This document shows, in pieces, positions 60,420 through 64,000 of a stretch of DNA of 64,000 nucleotides. Numbering within the stretch: the first letter of the stretch is position 1; the number at the start of each line of letters is the position of its first letter. The translations under genes and the position numbers were made by a program. The DNA comes from Aldehydirespirator sp965116665 (GTDB lineage Bacteria; Actinomycetota; Acidimicrobiia; Acidimicrobiales; Aldehydirespiratoraceae). The stretch lies in contig OZ220709.1 of assembly GCA_965116665.1 (NCBI GenBank), positions 3,038,001-3,102,000 on the forward strand. Direction: 5' to 3'. A model generated the notes under the pieces. It searched no databases. It was given only the letters and a program-made list of their open reading frames with translations, and was not told the DNA's origin.

Positions 60420-61568
60420 CTAGGCGGGTTCGGGGTCGTCCGAGAGCACGTCCAGGAACGGTGAGTACCGGTAGACGCGGTCGCGCCTGCGGCCGGTTAT
60501 CTCCTCGACGATTCCCTCGGAAGCCAGCGCGTCGAGCAGGCGGCCGACGGTCACTGGCGTCGAGCCGAGGGCGGTCGAGGCGTACTTGATGGTAACGATG
60601 GGCTGCACGGCCAGCAGGTCGAGCAGCGGCCATGCGTACTTGCCGAGCTTCTGATCGGTCGCGATCTGTCGATGCTCGTCGGTAAGTGCCAACAGCTCGG
60701 CCGCCGCCCGCACTGCGTCGTCAGCAGTGGCGGCCACGCCGGTTAGGAAGAACTTGAGCCAGCCCTCCCAGTCACCCTGGACCCTGATGGCGTTGAGCCG
60801 GTCGTAGTACTCGCTGCGGTTCTGTTTGAGGAACACGCTCAGGTACAGCAACGGCCGGACCAGCACCCGCCGCTGGACCAGCAGCAGCGTGATAAGGAGG
60901 CGCCCGACACGGCCGTTGCCGTCGAGGAACGGGTGGATCGTCTCGAACTGGGCATGGGCCAGCCCTGCGAGCACCAGCGGAGGCGTGTCGCTGTCGTTGA
61001 GGAAGAGTTCGAAGTCGCGGATCGCTCCGCCGAGGTCGTCGGGCGACGGTGGGACGAACGCCGCGGTCGCCAACGTGCAGCCTGCCGGACCGATCCAGTT
61101 CTGGGTTCTGCGAAACTCGCCGGGGCTGCGCTCCTGGCCCCGCACGCCCGTCATCAGCTCGCTGTGCAGCCGGCGGATCAAGCGGCCCGACAAGGGCAGT
61201 TCGTCCAGCAGGCTCAGGCCCACCCGCATGGCCCGCACGTAGTTCACGGTTTCGGCGATGTCGTCGGGCGGAGCGGCCACCCGGGCCTCCACCTCGTGGG
61301 CCAGCATGTCGTCGAGGCTCGACTGGGTGCCCTCGATCTGGGAGCTGAGCACCGCCTCGCGCCGAACGTAGGACGCCACAAACAGGTCGGGGTTCGGGAG
61401 GCTGCTCGCCATCCCGTCCAGGCGGCCCAGCGCCACCGTGGCGTCCGACAACAGCCCGACCAGGCCAGTATCCCACCGCAGCGGCGGGTCGGGCGGAAGC
61501 GGCTTGGGCACGAACGCCTCGTAACCGCTGAGCTGCGGACGGAAGCGCCCGGCGCGGGTGGATTGCAT
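60420..61568 (-). CDS. Fic family protein with N-terminal inhibitory helix and C-terminal winged helix
   Basis: AMPylation-type (Fic) protein of 382 residues. The catalytic motif HPFLDGNGRVGR is at 212-223 with H212. S75-S-Q-I-E79-G80 matches the inhibitory (S/T)xxxE(G/N) motif, upstream of the Fic core, which makes it a class II, self-inhibited Fic. Residues about 300-370 look like a winged-helix DNA-binding region ('YASTALGSTPVTVGRLLDAL'), suggesting it may regulate its own promoter. ATG at 61568 with AAGGAAGG 7 bases upstream. The region behind the promoter carries a 92-bp duplicated block full of inverted repeats. Confidence 0.92.
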   Translation of the reverse strand: MQSTRAGRFRPQLSGYEAFVPKPLPPDPPLRWDTGLVGLLSDATVALGRLDGMASSLPNPDLFVASYVRREAVLSSQIEGTQSSLDDMLAHEVEARVAAPPDDIAETVNYVRAMRVGLSLLDELPLSGRLIRRLHSELMTGVRGQERSPGEFRRTQNWIGPAGCTLATAAFVPPSPDDLGGAIRDFELFLNDSDTPPLVLAGLAHAQFETIHPFLDGNGRVGRLLITLLLVQRRVLVRPLLYLSVFLKQNRSEYYDRLNAIRVQGDWEGWLKFFLTGVAATADDAVRAAAELLALTDEHRQIATDQKLGKYAWPLLDLLAVQPIVTIKYASTALGSTPVTVGRLLDALASEGIVEEITGRRRDRVYRYSPFLDVLSDDPEPA

Positions 61569-61600
61569 CGGTCCTTCCTTCTCCTTGCCGCTGAATAACC

Positions 61601-61784
61601 GGCCGCTATTCGAGCCCACTAAAATAGCGAAGCCCGATTCAGCAAGTTATTTTAACAAATGCAAGATTGATAAAACAACGTCGCTGAAACGGGGCCGCTA
61701 TTCGAGCCCACTAAAATAGCGAAGCCCGATTCAGCAAGTTATTTCAACAATGGCAGATTGCTGAAATAATATCGCTGAAACGAG
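61601..61784. repeat. Duplicated 92-bp AT-rich control region upstream of fic
   Basis: Units start at 61601 and 61693 and share their first 50 or so bases almost exactly. Each contains CGCTATT/AATAGCG (61604-61610 and 61623-61629 in the first unit) and a second inverted repeat: TTATTTTAACAA/TTGATAAAACAA (61647-61658, 61667-61678) in the first, TTATTTCAACAA/TTGCTGAAATAA (61739-61750, 61758-61769) in the second. The change TTTTA to TTTCA in the left arm is matched in the right arm, so symmetry is maintained. This is the most AT-rich stretch of the window and sits between divergent fic and the cystathionine synthase gene. No gene is seen in 61569-61810. Confidence 0.85.
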
Positions 61785-61810
61785 CAGCCGGGGGGAGCGC
61801 TGCGACAACC

Positions 61811-63223
61811 GTGCCCGGTAGCCTGCCGGGCGTGGAGGTCGCCGACTCCGTCCTCGACCTCATAGGGAACACGCCGCTGGTGCGGATGCGGCGGGCGGTT
61901 CCCGAGGCCGGCTGTGAGCTGGTGGCCAAACTGGAGATGCTCAACCCGGGCGGCAGCGTCAAGGACCGCATCGCCATGACGATGATCGACGCCGCCGAGC
62001 GCGACGGGCTGCTCGGTCCGGGCGGGACGATCATCGAGCCCACCTCGGGCAACACCGGTGTCGGCCTCGCCATGGTGGCCGCCCAGCGGGGCTACCGGTG
62101 CATCTTCGTGATGACCGACAAGGTGAGCACCGAGAAGGTGCGGCTGCTACGGGCCTACGGCGCCGAGGTGGTGGTGTGCCCGGTGGCGGTCGCCCCCGAC
62201 GACCCCGACTCCTACTACTCCACTGCCGAGCGGCTCATGCGTTCCACGCCGGGCGCCTACCAGCCCAACCAGTACTTCAACCAGGCCAACCCGCTGGCCC
62301 ACGAGCAGACCACCGGACCCGAGCTGTGGCGCCAGACCGGCGGGCGCATCACCCACTTCGTGGCCGGTGCGGGCACCGGCGGGACCCTCAGCGGCGTGGG
62401 CCGGTACCTCAAAGGACAGAACCCCGCGGTGCAGGTGATCGCGGCCGACCCCGAGGGCTCGGTGTTCAGCGGCGGCTCGGGACGCCCCTACCTGGTGGAG
62501 GGCATCGGCGAGGACTTCTGGCCCGAGACCTACTACCCGGAGCTGGTGGACAGGGTCATAGCGGTGTCCGACCAGGCGTCCTTCGACATGGCCCGGCTGG
62601 TCTCGCACCGCGAGGGCCTCCTGATCGGCGGCTCGGGCGGAACCGCGGTGTGCGCGGCCGCGGAGGTGGCTTCGGACTGCGGCCCTGATGCGGTGGTCGT
62701 GGTGCTGCTGCCCGACTCCGGGCGCGGCTACCTCTCCAAGGTGTTCGACGATGACTGGATGGCGACGCACGGGTTCCTGATCGGTGAGCATCCGTGCGTC
62801 AAGGACGTGCTCGACGCCAAGGAGGACGCCCTGCCGCCGCTGGTGTACGTCAACCCCACCGACCCGGTGAGCCTGGCCGTGACCCGCATGCGGGACAACG
62901 GGCTGAGCCAGCTGCCGGTGGCCAAGGGCGAGATGCCGCTGGCCGCGGCCGAGGTGATGGGCGCGGTGCACGAGCTGCAGCTCATGGCCCTGGCCTTCGA
63001 CGGTGACCTGCTGGGCCAGCCGGTGGAGAACGTGATGAGCAGACCGCTGGAGCAGATCGGGATCGGCGAGTCGGTGGCGCTGGCGGTGACCAGGCTGGAG
63101 CGGTCGCCGGCTCTGCTCGTGCTGGACGGGGGCAGGCCTCGGGCGGTGGTCTCCAGCACCGATGTGCTCAGCTACCTGTCGTCCAACGCCGACGGCGGGC
63201 TCTCGCAGGGACAGCTGCTGTGA
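61811..63223 (+). CDS. Cystathionine beta-synthase
   Basis: PLP enzyme condensing serine with homocysteine to cystathionine (or an O-acetylserine-type cysteine synthase variant). 470 residues: PLP lysine K51 in NPGGSVKDRIA, phosphate loop 'TSGNTGVGLAMVAAQRG' near residue 80 and 'GAGTGGTLSGVGRYLKG' near 195. The C-terminal third (from about 340) has two CBS domains ('YVNPTDPVSLAVTRMRDNGL', 'VMSRPLEQIGIGESVALAVT'), which distinguishes CBS from the shorter CysK. GTG at 61811 assumed; a GTG at 61832 (MEVADSVL...) is also plausible. Overlaps the next gene (GTGA). Confidence 0.93.
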   Translation: MPGSLPGVEVADSVLDLIGNTPLVRMRRAVPEAGCELVAKLEMLNPGGSVKDRIAMTMIDAAERDGLLGPGGTIIEPTSGNTGVGLAMVAAQRGYRCIFVMTDKVSTEKVRLLRAYGAEVVVCPVAVAPDDPDSYYSTAERLMRSTPGAYQPNQYFNQANPLAHEQTTGPELWRQTGGRITHFVAGAGTGGTLSGVGRYLKGQNPAVQVIAADPEGSVFSGGSGRPYLVEGIGEDFWPETYYPELVDRVIAVSDQASFDMARLVSHREGLLIGGSGGTAVCAAAEVASDCGPDAVVVVLLPDSGRGYLSKVFDDDWMATHGFLIGEHPCVKDVLDAKEDALPPLVYVNPTDPVSLAVTRMRDNGLSQLPVAKGEMPLAAAEVMGAVHELQLMALAFDGDLLGQPVENVMSRPLEQIGIGESVALAVTRLERSPALLVLDGGRPRAVVSSTDVLSYLSSNADGGLSQGQLL

Positions 63224-64000
63224 GCAAGAGCACCTGGGGATTCGAGACCCGGGCCATCCATGCCGGCCAGGAACCCGACGAGGCCACCGGAGCGATCACC
63301 GTTCCCATCCATCTGGCCACCACCTTCGTGCAGCCGGCGCCGGGACAGCACCGGGGCTACGAGTACTCGCGCACGTCGAACCCGACCCGGGCCGCGCTGG
63401 AGTGCAGCGTGGCCGGGCTCGAAGGCGCCGCCCACGGGTTCGCGTTCGCCAGCGGCATGGCCGCCGAGAACGCCCTGGTGGGCCTGCTGCGCCCCGGCGA
63501 CCACGTCGTGCTCGGCGACGACGCCTACGGCGGGACCTTCCGGCTGATCGCCCGCGTCTACGGCGAGCGGGGGATCGAGTGGTCGGCGGTGGACCTGACC
63601 GACGCAGGCGCCCTGGCCGCCGCCCTGCGCCCCGAGACCCGCCAGGTGTGGATGGAGACCCCCACCAACCCCATGCTGACCGTGGTCGACATCGCGGCCA
63701 CAGCCGGCGCGGCCCACTCGGTCGGGGCCCGCCTGGTGGTGGACAACACCTTCGCCACCCCGTACCTGCAGAACCCGCTGGGCTTGGGCGCCGACGTCGC
63801 GGTCCACTCCTCCACCAAGTACCTGGGCGGGCACTCCGACGTGGTGGGCGGCTTCATCGCGGTCGACGACGACGGGCTGGCCGAGCAGCTGGCCTTCGTG
63901 CAGAACGCGGCCGGAGCGGTTCCCAGCCCGTTCGACTGCTACCTGCTGCTGCGGGGCATCAAGACGCTGGGTGTGCGGATGGACCGCCACTGCGACAACG
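63220..64000 (+). CDS. Cystathionine gamma-synthase/lyase family protein (partial, cut by window end)
   Basis: Cys/Met metabolism PLP enzyme; 260 residues visible, the C-terminal third lies beyond the window. It starts at a GTG overlapping the CBS stop (GTGA): MSKSTWGFETRAIHAGQEPD. PLP lysine K200 in HSSTKYLGGHSD, 'YSRTSNPTRAALE' near residue 49, 'FASGMAAENALVG' near 75, and 'METPTNPMLTVVDI' near 147. Co-translated with cystathionine beta-synthase, so the pair interconverts homocysteine and cysteine by transsulfuration; whether it acts as MetB or as a gamma-lyase cannot be decided here. Confidence 0.93.
   Translation, partial: MSKSTWGFETRAIHAGQEPDEATGAITVPIHLATTFVQPAPGQHRGYEYSRTSNPTRAALECSVAGLEGAAHGFAFASGMAAENALVGLLRPGDHVVLGDDAYGGTFRLIARVYGERGIEWSAVDLTDAGALAAALRPETRQVWMETPTNPMLTVVDIAATAGAAHSVGARLVVDNTFATPYLQNPLGLGADVAVHSSTKYLGGHSDVVGGFIAVDDDGLAEQLAFVQNAAGAVPSPFDCYLLLRGIKTLGVRMDRHCDN

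Noticed and set aside
61601..61784. AT-rich duplicated block as an insertion sequence remnant
   Set aside because: No transposase fragment or target-site duplication; the conserved symmetric arms fit operator sites better.

Overview
The window is high-GC DNA with strong G/C preference at third codon positions, frequent GTG/TTG starts and stop/start overlaps of the ATGA or GTGA type. Gene content is actinobacterial: a long eukaryote-like IleRS, class Ia ribonucleotide reductase, GPP34 protein, several luciferase-like flavin oxidoreductases, three cytochrome P450s, and lipoproteins with an AAC lipobox. I infer a member of Acidimicrobiia or a near relative; the sequence alone does not fix the genus. 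No rRNA, tRNA, CRISPR array, integrase or transposase was seen.

Layout. 0-9 kb: housekeeping (ileS, nrdAB, GPP34) with a 2-oxoglutarate oxygenase. 9-17 kb: leftward unit of substrate-binding lipoprotein, livF, livH, a fused livM-livG, an FAA-family hydrolase and an aldehyde dehydrogenase, divergent from a marR gene. 17-20 kb: aromatic amino acid decarboxylase, flavin oxidoreductase and SDR. 20-23 kb: a XamI-type restriction-modification pair of different base composition. 23-28 kb: acetoacetate-decarboxylase-like protein, P450, class III extradiol dioxygenase, glutamine amidotransferase, flavin oxidoreductase. 28-37 kb: proW (fused to an extra membrane domain), proV and proX separated by three 139-bp tandem repeats, then an uncharacterised protein, an atypical M19 dipeptidase and a small protein. 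37-45 kb: glutamine-synthetase-like ligase, acyl-CoA dehydrogenase, alpha/beta hydrolase, PuuD-like hydrolase, P450, flavin monooxygenase, TauD oxygenase. 45-51 kb: housekeeping (homocysteine methyltransferase, purH, sucCD, alanyl-tRNA editing protein). 51-58 kb: Rieske oxygenase, P450, second glutamine-synthetase-like ligase, molybdopterin oxidoreductase, CHMI-like isomerase. 58-64 kb: UvrD/PcrA helicase, Fic protein with a repeated control region, cystathionine beta-synthase and cystathionine gamma-synthase (cut by the window end).

How they may work together. A palindrome of the form GTTTGG-N3-C-N-AACG lies between marR and the transporter operon, just upstream of the 23-27 kb operon, and just upstream of the first glutamine-synthetase-like gene. 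This suggests one regulon, possibly under the neighbouring MarR protein, joining solute uptake, gamma-glutamylation and de-glutamylation of amines, P450 and extradiol oxidation, and FAA/aldehyde-dehydrogenase steps like those of homoprotocatechuate meta-cleavage (where the known regulator HpaR is also a MarR protein). This is inference from sequence and family knowledge.
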